This document shows, piece by piece, positions 15,815-24,775 of a stretch of 64,000 bases of DNA. The position numbers and the translations under genes are program-made. Each line of letters begins with the position of its first letter. Position 1 is the first letter of the stretch. The notes under the pieces are model-generated. The model was not told where the DNA came from and ran no database searches. It worked only from the letters and a program-made list of their open reading frames with translations. Where the stretch lies: the NCBI RefSeq assembly GCF_902506105.1, contig NZ_LR733303.1, forward strand, positions 1-64,000. Reading direction: 5' to 3'. This DNA comes from Aeromicrobium sp. 9AM. GTDB taxonomy: Bacteria; Actinomycetota; Actinomycetes; Propionibacteriales; Nocardioidaceae.

Positions 15815-18800
15815 ATGTCGGTCCTGCAAGGTTTGGTCGTGTCGGCCCCCGATCTGAGCGCACTCGCGTCAGACCAGCTCTCGTCCCTGCTGAAGTCGAC
15901 CCAGGCTCCGCCACCCCGGACGCTCGTCGACATCCTGCGTCAGACGGCTCGCGACAGCCCCGACGCCTCAGCGCTCGACAACGGCTCGAACGTGCTCACG
16001 TACGCGGCCTTCTGCGAGGCGGCGGATGCCTTCGCCTCTGATCTGCGGGAGCGCGGGGTGGGCCGCGGTGACCGTGTCGGTGTCCGGGTCGACTCGGGCA
16101 CGCTCGACCTCTACGTCGCGATCATGGGGATCCTCGTCGCGGGCGCCGCGTACGTGCCGGTCGACGTCGACGATCCGGACTCGAGGGCGCGCACGGTGTT
16201 CGGCGAGGCCGATGTCGCAGCGGTCGTCGGCAACGGGCTGGTGATCACGTCCCGGCGCGCAGGTGGTGTCGCCGCGCTCGAGGACGAGCCGCTGCCGACC
16301 GACGACGCGTGGGTCATCTTCACCTCCGGCTCGACCGGTACGCCCAAGGGTGTGGCCGTGTCCCACCGCTCGGCGGCTGCGTTCGTCGACGCCGAAGCGG
16401 CACTGTTCCTCCAGGATCGACCGCTGGGCCCGGGCGACCGGGTGATGGCCGGACTCTCGGTGGCGTTCGACGCGTCGTGCGAGGAGATGTGGCTCGCCTG
16501 GCGGCACGGGGCGTGCCTCGTGCCGGCGCCGCGATCCCTCGTCAAGAGCGGTAGCGACCTCGGGCCGTGGATGGTCGCCAACAGCATCACCGTGGTGTCG
16601 ACGGTCCCGACCCTCGTCGCGCTGTGGCCGCCCGGGGTGCTCGACGACGTACGCCTGCTGATCGTCGGTGGCGAGGCCTGCCCGCCCGAGATCGGCGAGC
16701 GACTGGCTGCTCCCGACCGCGAGGTGTGGAACACGTACGGTCCGACCGAGGCCACCGTGGTCGCCTGCGCTGCGCAGCTCGAGGCGGGTACGCCCGTACG
16801 CATCGGGCTGCCGCTCGCCGGCTGGGATCTCGCCGTCGTCGACAAGGCCGGACAGCAGGTGCCGCCTGGCGAGACGGGGGAGCTCATCATTGGCGGTGTC
16901 GGGCTGGCTCGCTACCTCGACCCGGCCAAGGACGCCGAGAAGTACGCGCCCATGCCGAGCCTCGGATGGGATCGCGCCTATCGCAGCGGCGACCTGGTCT
17001 CGTACGACGGCGAGGGTTTGGTCTTCGTGGGCCGCGCGGACGAGCAGATCAAGATCGGCGGCCGCCGCATCGAGCTCGGCGAGATCGACAGCGCGTTGCT
17101 GGGACTGCCCGGGGTCGCGGCTGCGGCTGCGGCGATCCGCACGACGGAGGCCGGCAACCGGATCCTCGTGGGCTACGTGGCGACTGGACCCGAGTTCGAC
17201 CTGGCGGGCGCCCTCGCGGTGCTGCGCGGCCAGATGCCCGAGGCGCTGGTGCCCCGTCTCGCCCGGCTCGAGACGATGCCCACCCGCACCTCCGGCAAGA
17301 TCGACCGTGACTCGTTGCCGTGGCCGCTGCCGAGCGTCGACTCGTCCGGTGACGAGAGCCATTTCGAGGGGACGAGCGCTTGGCTCAAGACGCTCTGGCT
17401 CGACCTGTTGGGAGCCGTGGTCACGAGCCAGGCCGACGACTTCTTCGTCCTCGGTGGCGGGAGCCTCAGTGCCGCGCAGCTGGTGGGGCGGCTCAGGGAG
17501 AAGTTCCCCGAGGTCACGGTGGCCGACGTGTACGAGAATCCGTCGATTGCGGGCCTCGCGACGGCTCTTGACGCGATGTCGAACGCCCATGCGCGGCAGA
17601 ACTCCCCGGTTCGCCCGGTGCGTACCTCGACGCAAGCTGCGCAGATCCTGCTGACCATCCCGTTGCGGACGTTGAGCGGTTTGCGTTGGCTGACCTGGGT
17701 CGCGGCCGGCAACCACGTGGCCGACACGCTGCTCGGCTGGTCATGGTTGCCGCAGGTCTCCTGGGCCTGGATCGCCATCGGCTGGCTCCTGCTGATCGCA
17801 CCTCCGGGGCGGATGCTGCTGGCGGCACTGGGTGCGCGGGTCCTCCTGCGCGGAGTCTCCCCGGGCGCCCATCCACGGGGCGGCGGGGTGCACCTGCGCC
17901 TGTGGCTCGCCGAGCACCTGGCCGACGAGCTTCGAGCCGGGTCACTCTCCGGCGCCGCGCTCCTCACGACGTACGCCCGGTTGCTCGGAGCACGGGTGGG
18001 CTCGGACGTGGACCTGCACTCACTGCCGCCCATCACGGGGATGGTCGAGATCGGCAACGGCGCGTCGATCGAGCCGGAGGTCGATCTCAGCGGACATTGG
18101 CTGGACGGCGACACGGTGCACATCGGCACGATCTCCGTCGGCGCCGATGCGCGGATCGGGGTGCGCAGCCTCCTCGGCCCCGGGTCGGAAGTCGGGGCCG
18201 GCGCGGAGATCGGCCCGGGCTCGGCCGTCTTCGGCAGCGTGCCGGCCGGGGAGTACTGGTCGGGCGCGCCGGCGCGTCGCAACGGTGCGGCCCGTGGCCC
18301 TCTGACCAGCACGCGAGCACCGCGTCGCCGGCGATGGACCATCGCGTACGCCGTCGTGGCCGCCGTCATCTCACTGCTGCCGGTGCTGGCGGTGGGAGTC
18401 GCCGTCCTCGCCGTGTCGCCGTTCGTCAGGTCTGCGAACGACCTCGGCGACGCGCTGCTCCGTGCGTCGCTCGCGGCACCCGTCGGCGTGCTGGTCGGGT
18501 TCGTCGCACTTGCCCTCCTCGTGCTGGCGTCGGTGCGGCTGCAGTCGGTCGGCCTGACCAGCGGCACCTATCCAGTGCACAGCCTCCGTGGGTGGCAGGC
18601 CTGGTCGGTCGTACGGCTGATGGATGACGCACGCACCTGGCTGTTCCCGCTCTACTCGAGCACCCTGACCCCAGCCTGGCTGCGAGCACTGGGTGCCCGG
18701 ATCGGTGACGGTGTCGAAGCCTCCACCGTGCTGATGCTCCCGTCGCTGACGTCGGTCAACGACGGCGCGTTCCTGGCCGACGACACGATGCTCGGCATGT

Positions 18801-19741
18801 ACGAGCTCGGCGGCGGCTGGCTGCGGATCGAGCAGGTCAAGATCGGCCGTCGAGCGTTCGTCGGCAACTCCGGCATGACGGCGCCCGGACGCAAGGTCCC
18901 CAAGGGCGGCCTGGTCGCGGTGCTCTCCGCGGCGCCCCGTCGTGCAGAGGCCAAAGCCGGCACGTCCTGGCTCGGCAGTCCGCCGCAGAAGCTGCGCCGC
19001 TCCTCCGACAAGACCGACGACAGTCGTACGCACTCGCCCGAGCGTCGCGTCCGCGTGTGGCGGGCAGCCATCGAGCTGGCGCGCATCGTGCCCCTGATCG
19101 TCAACGGTCTGCTCGGTCTGCTCGTCGTCTTCGGGCTGGAGCGACTGGCCGGACAAGGGTGGCCGGTCGTCGCGGCGACCTCGGGCCTGGTGCTGATCGT
19201 CGCGGGTGCCGCTGCTGCTGTCGTGGCGAGTGGCGCCAAGTGGCTCCTGGTCGGCAAGGTGCGAGCCGCCGAGCATCCCCTGTGGAGCAGCTTCGTGTGG
19301 CGCAACGAGCTCGCGGACACGTTCGTCGAGCTGCTCGGTGCACCGTGGCTCGCGCGTACCGCGTCGGGGACGCCGGTGCTCAACCTCTGGCTGCGATCGC
19401 TCGGTGCCCGCGTCGGCCGCGGCGTGTGGTGCGAGACCTACTGGTTGCCCGAAGCCGACCTCATCCATCTGGGCGCCGGCAGCACCGTCAACCGGGGCTG
19501 CGTGGTGCAGACGCACCTGTTCCATGATCGGATACTCAGCATGGACACGGTCACCCTCGAGCCAGGATCGACGCTCGGACCCCACAGCGTCGTGCTGCCC
19601 GCCGCCACGATCGGCGCGCATGCCTCGATCGGTCCGGTGTCGCTGGTCATGCGGGGCGAGTCCGTGCCGAAGAAGACGCGCTGGATCGGCAACCCGATCG
19701 GGCCCTGGGCCGACGACGACGCCGTCGTGGCCCCCCGATGA
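15815..19741 (+). CDS. Pls/PosA-family non-ribosomal peptide synthetase
   Basis: 1308 residues from ATG 15815 (open frame extends to 15698 without a better start). Order: adenylation domain (about residues 30-520; core motifs FTSGSTGTPKG, NTYGPTE, YRSGD, RTSGKID), carrier domain (about 525-590; LGGGSLSA with Ser550 as the phosphopantetheine site), then a membrane part with six hydrophobic helices separating three related soluble domains of about 140-170 residues with hexapeptide-like repeats. There is no condensation or thioesterase domain. This A-T-6TM/3-domain layout and length are those of epsilon-poly-lysine synthetase (Pls), where the tandem domains join amino acids without a thioesterase. 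The selectivity code read by eye, D-A-E-S-I-G-T-V-V-K, suggests a basic amino acid such as lysine. Product not established. Its stop overlaps the M1 peptidase start. Confidence 0.9.
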   Translation: MSVLQGLVVSAPDLSALASDQLSSLLKSTQAPPPRTLVDILRQTARDSPDASALDNGSNVLTYAAFCEAADAFASDLRERGVGRGDRVGVRVDSGTLDLYVAIMGILVAGAAYVPVDVDDPDSRARTVFGEADVAAVVGNGLVITSRRAGGVAALEDEPLPTDDAWVIFTSGSTGTPKGVAVSHRSAAAFVDAEAALFLQDRPLGPGDRVMAGLSVAFDASCEEMWLAWRHGACLVPAPRSLVKSGSDLGPWMVANSITVVSTVPTLVALWPPGVLDDVRLLIVGGEACPPEIGERLAAPDREVWNTYGPTEATVVACAAQLEAGTPVRIGLPLAGWDLAVVDKAGQQVPPGETGELIIGGVGLARYLDPAKDAEKYAPMPSLGWDRAYRSGDLVSYDGEGLVFVGRADEQIKIGGRRIELGEIDSALLGLPGVAAAAAAIRTTEAGNRILVGYVATGPEFDLAGALAVLRGQMPEALVPRLARLETMPTRTSGKIDRDSLPWPLPSVDSSGDESHFEGTSAWLKTLWLDLLGAVVTSQADDFFVLGGGSLSAAQLVGRLREKFPEVTVADVYENPSIAGLATALDAMSNAHARQNSPVRPVRTSTQAAQILLTIPLRTLSGLRWLTWVAAGNHVADTLLGWSWLPQVSWAWIAIGWLLLIAPPGRMLLAALGARVLLRGVSPGAHPRGGGVHLRLWLAEHLADELRAGSLSGAALLTTYARLLGARVGSDVDLHSLPPITGMVEIGNGASIEPEVDLSGHWLDGDTVHIGTISVGADARIGVRSLLGPGSEVGAGAEIGPGSAVFGSVPAGEYWSGAPARRNGAARGPLTSTRAPRRRRWTIAYAVVAAVISLLPVLAVGVAVLAVSPFVRSANDLGDALLRASLAAPVGVLVGFVALALLVLASVRLQSVGLTSGTYPVHSLRGWQAWSVVRLMDDARTWLFPLYSSTLTPAWLRALGARIGDGVEASTVLMLPSLTSVNDGAFLADDTMLGMYELGGGWLRIEQVKIGRRAFVGNSGMTAPGRKVPKGGLVAVLSAAPRRAEAKAGTSWLGSPPQKLRRSSDKTDDSRTHSPERRVRVWRAAIELARIVPLIVNGLLGLLVVFGLERLAGQGWPVVAATSGLVLIVAGAAAAVVASGAKWLLVGKVRAAEHPLWSSFVWRNELADTFVELLGAPWLARTASGTPVLNLWLRSLGARVGRGVWCETYWLPEADLIHLGAGSTVNRGCVVQTHLFHDRILSMDTVTLEPGSTLGPHSVVLPAATIGAHASIGPVSLVMRGESVPKKTRWIGNPIGPWADDDAVVAPR

Positions 19742-21051
19742 CGCGGACCGTGTCCGTCGGTGTCGAGGACGACCGCTACGTCCCGGACCACGGTGACCAC
19801 TCGTTCGACGTGACCCGCTACGACCTCCAGCTCGACTACAGCGTCGATTCCAACCGGCTCTCGGGTCGGGCGATGCTCAGCGCCACGGCACTGGACGACA
19901 TCGACGAGATCAAGCTCGACCTCTACCGCCTGAGGGTGTCCAAGGTCAGCGTCGACGGATCCCCGGCCAAGCACACCCACCGCAAGAGCAAGCTCGTCAT
20001 CCAGCCCCGGAGCCCCATCGCCACCGGGAGCACGTTCACGGTCGTCGTCTCGTACGCCGGTTCGCCCCAACCCATGCCGGGCCTCGACGGGGACGCAGGG
20101 TGGGAGGAGCTCGCCGACGGCGTCATCGTGGCGTCCCAGCCGCACGGGGCGCCGTCGTGGTTCCCGTGCAACGACCGGCCGTCCAACAAGGCGACGTACG
20201 CCATCGAGATCACGGCGCCGTCCAACTACCTCGTCGTGGCCAACGGCGTCCAGGAGAGCAAGCGTCGGCGCTCGGCGGGCACGACCTGGCGGCACGTCGA
20301 GGAGGCGCCGATGGCGACCTATCTGGCGACGGTCCAGATCGGCCGTTACGGCGTGGTCGACTCCGGCAGCAGCGTGCCGATCCGCACGGTCCACCCGGCC
20401 GGCAAGAAGGCCGCCAGCGGAGGGCCGTTCGCCCGTCAGGACGACATGATGACGGCCTTCGTCCGGCTCTTCGGGCCCTACCCGTTCGCCGCCTACACCG
20501 CCGTCATCACCGACGACGCGCTCGACATCCCGCTGGAGGCGCAGGGACTCGCCGTCTTCGGGTCCAACTTCGCGACGGACGACTGGGACAGCGAGCGACT
20601 CGTCGCGCACGAGCTGGCCCACCAGTGGTTCGGCAACAGTGTGACCCTCACGAGCTGGCGCGACATCTGGCTGCACGAGGGCTTCGCGTGCTACGCCGAG
20701 TGGCTGTGGTCAGAGGAGTCCGGCCGGCAGGCCGCCGAGCACCATGCACAGCTCCACTGGGACCGCCTCAGCGAGCTCGACCAGGACTTCCAGCTGGGCG
20801 ATCCGGGGCCGGAGCTGATGTTCGACGACCGCGTCTACAAGCGTGGCGCACTCCTGCTGCACGCGCTTCGTACGCAGGTCGGCGACGACCGGTTCTTCGA
20901 GGTGCTGCGCGCCTGGACCGAGCGGTATGCCCACGGGTCGGTGACGACCGACGACTTCATCGCGCTGACCGGTGAGCTCTGCGGGGCGTCGGTGGGCGGG
21001 TTGTTCGATGCGTGGCTGCGCGAGATCAGCCTTCCGGCGCTGACTCCGTGA
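19738..21051 (+). CDS. M1-family zinc metallopeptidase
   Basis: 437 residues from ATG 19738, sharing ATGA with the synthetase stop. The zinc site is HELAH (His291, Glu292, His295) plus Glu314 after the standard 18-residue spacer (LHEGFACYAEW). The N-terminal 200 residues form the beta-rich domain of M1 enzymes. It lacks the long C-terminal helical domain of PepN-type aminopeptidases (about 850 residues), so it is the short form. No signal peptide or membrane segment is visible, so it should act in the cytoplasm. Overlap with the synthetase gene implies co-expression; it might trim or degrade the peptide product, or edit stalled intermediates (inference). Confidence 0.9.
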   Translation: MTRTVSVGVEDDRYVPDHGDHSFDVTRYDLQLDYSVDSNRLSGRAMLSATALDDIDEIKLDLYRLRVSKVSVDGSPAKHTHRKSKLVIQPRSPIATGSTFTVVVSYAGSPQPMPGLDGDAGWEELADGVIVASQPHGAPSWFPCNDRPSNKATYAIEITAPSNYLVVANGVQESKRRRSAGTTWRHVEEAPMATYLATVQIGRYGVVDSGSSVPIRTVHPAGKKAASGGPFARQDDMMTAFVRLFGPYPFAAYTAVITDDALDIPLEAQGLAVFGSNFATDDWDSERLVAHELAHQWFGNSVTLTSWRDIWLHEGFACYAEWLWSEESGRQAAEHHAQLHWDRLSELDQDFQLGDPGPELMFDDRVYKRGALLLHALRTQVGDDRFFEVLRAWTERYAHGSVTTDDFIALTGELCGASVGGLFDAWLREISLPALTP

Positions 21052-21586
21052 CCAGCGCGGGCTGAGCCTGCGACAGCACCGTCGCGGCGGCGACGTACCC
21101 GTCGGGACACGTCACGTCGAACATCCACGCGGGAGAGTCCAGCGGCTCGTCGACCGGCCAGCCGAGCAGCGCCGGCGCCGTGCCCGGCGGACTCACCTCG
21201 ATGAGATCGGGATCGATCGTCAGGCCGTGCCCGGTGGCCTTGGCGACCGACTCCTTGCGCACCCAGGTCGCTATGTCGGGTGAGCCTGCAGCGGCGTCCA
21301 GACGCTCGACGTCGATTCCGACCGGGCCCGCGTCGGAGACTGCGAGCGCTGCCAGATCGCCGGCTCTGCTGAGGCTTACGTGGACGCGAGTCTCGAGCCC
21401 GACGACGTACGGCGTGCCGTGCTGGTCGCTGCCGCACGATCGGCAGGCCCGGACGATGCTGACGTCGTCACGGTCGACGCCCGCGAACGACGCGGCCAGC
21501 CGCGCGAGCTCGTCCTTCGCGGCGGCGGCGGTGGTCCAGCCGACGACGAGACGTCCGCTCCTCCCGCCACTCGCACCTGTGGTCAC
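21026..21586 (-). CDS. 4'-phosphopantetheinyl transferase
   Basis: 186 residues from GTG 21586. The PPTase motifs are GIDVERL (about residues 100-106, magnesium-binding Asp) and WVRKESVAKATG (about residues 119-130, the W-x-x-K-E-x-x-x-K signature), with HVSLSRAGDLA before them as the substrate-binding His-Ser segment. It transfers the phosphopantetheine arm of CoA to a carrier-protein serine, and the obvious local client is Ser550 of the synthetase. It is convergent with the M1 gene and their 3' ends overlap by 26 bp (21026-21051), so the three genes form one functional cluster on opposite strands. Confidence 0.88.
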   Translation of the reverse strand: MTTGASGGRSGRLVVGWTTAAAAKDELARLAASFAGVDRDDVSIVRACRSCGSDQHGTPYVVGLETRVHVSLSRAGDLAALAVSDAGPVGIDVERLDAAAGSPDIATWVRKESVAKATGHGLTIDPDLIEVSPPGTAPALLGWPVDEPLDSPAWMFDVTCPDGYVAAATVLSQAQPALVTESAPEG

Positions 21587-21678
21587 GTGACGGGTCTATC
21601 ACGGCTGCCCGGGCCCTGTTCATCGCAGCGTCGCTGAGCGTCCATCGCGCCGTCGTCGTCCATCTCTAGGTTGTGCGC

Positions 21679-22581
21679 ATGACGACTGACTTCGGGACCC
21701 CGCGCCTCGACATCAACCGGCTCGGCGACTACTCCGTTGTCGACGTGGACGACGACGATCCGGTACTCCTCGATCACCGCGGTCAGTCGATCGACACCTG
21801 GCGCGAGGGATACCCGTACGAGGCTCGGATGGACGTCAACGAGTACGAGCTGCAGAAACGGTTGCTGCAGATCGAGCTGCTGAAGCTCCAGAACTGGATC
21901 AAGGGCACGGGCGGACGCCTCGTCCTCGTCTTCGAGGGCCGCGATGCCGCCGGCAAGGGCGGCACGATCAAGCGGTTCACCGAGCACCTCAATCCTCGCG
22001 GCGCGCGGGTCGTCGCGCTGGAGAAGCCGAGCGAGCGCGAAGAGACGCAGTGGTACTTCCAGCGCTACGTGCAGCACCTGCCTGCCGCCGGCGAGATCGT
22101 GATGTTCGACCGCTCCTGGTACAACCGCGCGGGCGTCGAGCGGGTCATGGGGTTCTGCTCTAACGACCAGTACGACGAGTTCATCCGGCAGGCGCCGACG
22201 TTCGAGAAGATGCTGGTCAACGACGGCCTGCACCTCATCAAGTTCTGGTTCTCGGTGACGTCGTCCGAGCAGCGCACGCGCTTCGCCATCCGCCAGGTCG
22301 ACCCGGTCCGGCAGTGGAAGCTCTCGCCGATGGACCTGCAGTCGCTCGACAAATGGGACGCCTACACGCGTGCCAAGGAGACGATGTTCGCCCGTACGGA
22401 CACGTCCGTGGCGCCGTGGACCGTCGTCAAGAGCAACGACAAGAAGCGCGCCCGCGTCGAGTCGATGCGGCACGTGCTGGCGCAGTTCGACTACGACAAC
22501 AAGGACCACGAGCTGGTCGCGCGGCCTGATCCGTTGATCGTCGGCCCGGCCGCCGAGCTGTTCCGCGACGCCACCGACTGA
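21679..22581 (+). CDS. ppk2: Polyphosphate kinase 2 family protein
   Basis: 300 residues from ATG 21679 (a GTG at 21673 would add two). It has the PPK2 Walker A FEGRDAAGKGG (residues 85-95), Walker B VMFDRSWYNRAGVE (about 141-154) and the lid-region sequence KSNDKKRARVE. PPK2 enzymes phosphorylate nucleoside mono- or diphosphates with polyphosphate. The N-terminal 45 residues are acidic (VDVDDDDP). Single-domain form of about 300 residues as in class I/III members; class cannot be fixed by eye. It stands alone: the upstream gene is divergent and the downstream one convergent. Confidence 0.93.
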   Translation: MTTDFGTPRLDINRLGDYSVVDVDDDDPVLLDHRGQSIDTWREGYPYEARMDVNEYELQKRLLQIELLKLQNWIKGTGGRLVLVFEGRDAAGKGGTIKRFTEHLNPRGARVVALEKPSEREETQWYFQRYVQHLPAAGEIVMFDRSWYNRAGVERVMGFCSNDQYDEFIRQAPTFEKMLVNDGLHLIKFWFSVTSSEQRTRFAIRQVDPVRQWKLSPMDLQSLDKWDAYTRAKETMFARTDTSVAPWTVVKSNDKKRARVESMRHVLAQFDYDNKDHELVARPDPLIVGPAAELFRDATD

Positions 22582-22597
22582 CGGCCGCCAGCTCTTT

Positions 22598-23059
22598 TCA
22601 GCGAGTCATGTCGGTGCCGGCCCACGCAGCCTTGGCGCCGCTCTCGCCGATTCGGACCACCTGCACGGTCGTACCCACGACGGCGACGACAGTCAGCACC
22701 GCCACCACGATCGGGACGGCTCTCGAGATCGAGGTGGGTCGCCGATGGAGGGCGTAGCCCACCACTGCCACGGCCAGCAGGCCGATCATCCATGGCAGCA
22801 GTCCGTCCGCGAGGTGGGTGTGCCGTTCGAGGAGTGCTGAGTGCGGGACGTGTCGCTCGAGCGTCTCACCGGTCGACGTGGACAGCGGCACGAGGATCAG
22901 TCCAACGAGGCTGAGGCCAGCAGGCAGCGGGCCGGCCCACCCCCTGAAGCGCGGCCAGAGCGCCGCCAGGAGAACCGTCAGTGCCGCGAGCGGAACGATC
23001 ACGACCGTCGCGTGCACGATGAGCGGATGTAGCGGCAGGCCGCGGAAGTCGTTCGGCAT
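22598..23059 (-). CDS. DUF2231-type membrane protein
   Basis: 153 residues with four membrane helices. The N-terminus FRGLPLHPLIVHATVVIVPLAAL is the typical start of DUF2231 proteins (HPxxxHxxxxxxP), where the histidines may bind heme or metal. A polar loop with histidines, GETLERHVPHSALLERHTH, lies between helices 2 and 3. Function is unknown; the family is often linked to redox or heme biology. It is convergent with ppk2, 16 nt away. Confidence 0.75.
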   Translation of the reverse strand: MPNDFRGLPLHPLIVHATVVIVPLAALTVLLAALWPRFRGWAGPLPAGLSLVGLILVPLSTSTGETLERHVPHSALLERHTHLADGLLPWMIGLLAVAVVGYALHRRPTSISRAVPIVVAVLTVVAVVGTTVQVVRIGESGAKAAWAGTDMTR

Positions 23060-23091
23060 TCAGATGTCCCGTCTGTTGAGTGAGATTTCGT

Positions 23092-23232
23092 TCAGCCGAG
23101 CATCAGGCGGATCAGCTGTACGCAGACCAGGACGCAAAGGAGGCCCGCGGCGAGCACCAGGTCGCGCCGCACCCTCCGACTCGCGCGCGAACGCCGGGCG
23201 TCGTGGTCGGGCCGTTGGCCGTTGGCGGTCAC
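23092..23232 (-). CDS. Small single-helix membrane protein
   Basis: 46 residues from GTG 23232, preceded by a GGGTGGG purine stretch. An arginine-rich N-terminal half (DHDARRSRASRRVRRD) is followed by one hydrophobic helix (LVLAAGLLCVLVCVQLIRLM) at the C-terminus. No family recognised. Size, charge asymmetry and placement between two membrane-protein genes support a real but minor gene; it could also be a chance frame. Confidence 0.4.
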   Translation of the reverse strand: MTANGQRPDHDARRSRASRRVRRDLVLAAGLLCVLVCVQLIRLMLG

Positions 23233-23308
23233 GGTCCCACCCTGCGTGGAATGACCTGCACAGAACCTGATCAGCGAGGCCTTCTCCACGGCAGCCTCGC
23301 GCGTTGTC

Positions 23309-24106
23309 CTAGACCGCGTCGAGCTCGTCCACAGGACGCCCCGCGTCCGGGGCCGGCCCGTGTGATCCCTCGACGTCGCTGTGGGTGACGGCCAGGTACG
23401 TGACCAGCGCGGCGAAGATCAGCAGCGCCAGTCCGGTGACGGTCCCGTCGCCCCACCCGAGGCCGCCGGCTGAGTGCGACTTGCCGAGCCAGTCGGCAAC
23501 CGACGCACCGAGCGGGCGCGTCAGCACGTACGCCGCCCAGAACGCCGCCGTGGCATTCAGTCCGGCACGCCAGAGCACGAGGGGCACCAGGATGAGGACC
23601 CCGAACAGCACGATCGACCAGGCGAACCCCAGCCCCATCTCGATCGCGGTGGCGTCGCCGACCGCTGTTCCGAGACCGAACGTTAGCAGCACGGCACCCC
23701 AGTAGAACCGTTCGCGCCGACTGGTCGTGATCGAGTGCACCGAGAGCGTCCCCTCGCTCGCCCTCCACCACGCGAGGAGCCCGCACAGCAGAGCCAGGTA
23801 GATCGCGGCGTCCACGGCATACGGCGTGCCGAGCGCGACATGCGGCCCGTCGGCGATCATCGTGCCGAACAAGGCCACACCCAGGACCGTGGTCCAGTAG
23901 CGCACCGGTTGATAGCGGTCGGCTCGCAGCTGCAGCCACAGGACGAGGAAGAAGCCGCCGATCCCGATCACGGCGGCCAGCGGGATGCTGACGGTGCCGA
24001 GGAAGTCGGATCCGGCCTCTCCCATCCCGGTGGTCAGCAGCTTGACGATCCAGAAGAGGAGGAAGACCTCGGGAACCTTGGTTGAGTGGAATGCTCGGGT
24101 GGCCAT
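23309..24106 (-). CDS. COG4705-like multi-pass membrane protein, paralogue 1
   Basis: 265 residues with about seven membrane helices. It starts near the family motif KVPEVFLLFWIVKLLTTGMGEAGSD, later RRERFYWGAVLLTFGLGTAVGD and FWAAYVLTRPLGASVADWLG. The same motifs appear in the protein at 25543-26373. COG4705 proteins are described only as conserved membrane-anchored proteins of unknown function. Helices hold conserved Lys, Glu, Asp and Arg, suggesting a transport or ion-binding role. It lies downstream of DedA and PAP2 genes on the same strand. Confidence 0.75.
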   Translation of the reverse strand: MATRAFHSTKVPEVFLLFWIVKLLTTGMGEAGSDFLGTVSIPLAAVIGIGGFFLVLWLQLRADRYQPVRYWTTVLGVALFGTMIADGPHVALGTPYAVDAAIYLALLCGLLAWWRASEGTLSVHSITTSRRERFYWGAVLLTFGLGTAVGDATAIEMGLGFAWSIVLFGVLILVPLVLWRAGLNATAAFWAAYVLTRPLGASVADWLGKSHSAGGLGWGDGTVTGLALLIFAALVTYLAVTHSDVEGSHGPAPDAGRPVDELDAV

Positions 24107-24157
24107 GGGACAAGACGGTAGGTACGTCCACCTGATCGAAACCTGACCGGCGGAGCC

Positions 24158-24775
24158 TCACATGCGTACGGACCGGGCGCGGCGGTGACGCAGGTACGTG
24201 ATGCCCGCTGGTACGACGGACAGCCCAGCGAGCCCGATGGTGATGAGCTCGATGTGGGCAGCGATGAACGTGATGCCGCCGAAGAGGTAGCCGGCCGTCA
24301 CGATCATGGCCGACCACACGGCGGCGCCGAGCAGGTTGTACGTCGTGAAGACGCGGCGTGGCATGTGGGCGACTCCGGCGACGGCCGGCACGAACGTTCG
24401 CACGACCGGGACGAATCGAGCCAGGACCACCGCTCCGGAGCCGTGGCTGTCGAAGAAGCGTCGGGCGCGGTCGGCGTTGGCCTGGGAGAACAGACGCGAG
24501 TCCTCGCGGGAGAACAGCCGCGGCCCGAGACGTCGGCCGATCGAGTAGCCGACCTGGTCGCCGAGGACTGCGGCGACGTACACGCCGAGGCCGAGCAGCC
24601 AGATCGGGAGACCGATGACCCCGGAAGCCACGAGGGCGCCGGCCAGGAACAGGAGGGAGTCACCCGGCAGGAAGAATCCGACGAGCAGGCCGCTCTCCGC
24701 GAAGACGACCGCCATGATCAGCAGCAGCGCCGCCGGACCCATGGTGTACAGCAACGGTGTCAGAGCGGCGATCAT
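24158..24775 (-). CDS. DedA/VTT-family membrane protein
   Basis: 205 residues from ATG 24775, overlapping the PAP2 stop by 4 nt. DedA signatures are present: FAESGLLVGFFLPGDSLLFL (residues about 25-44), the GDQVGYSIGRRLGPRLF segment and RFVPVVRTFVPAVAGVAHM with its conserved arginines and prolines. Some DedA proteins flip undecaprenyl phosphate back across the membrane. Translational coupling with a PAP2-type phosphatase, which could produce undecaprenyl phosphate on the outer face, makes that role attractive here (inference). Confidence 0.9.
   Translation of the reverse strand: MIAALTPLLYTMGPAALLLIMAVVFAESGLLVGFFLPGDSLLFLAGALVASGVIGLPIWLLGLGVYVAAVLGDQVGYSIGRRLGPRLFSREDSRLFSQANADRARRFFDSHGSGAVVLARFVPVVRTFVPAVAGVAHMPRRVFTTYNLLGAAVWSAMIVTAGYLFGGITFIAAHIELITIGLAGLSVVPAGITYLRHRRARSVRM

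Noticed and set aside
15968..17716. Minus-strand open frame opposite the synthetase
   Set aside because: Antisense to the adenylation domain; Arg/His/Gln-rich with no family features.
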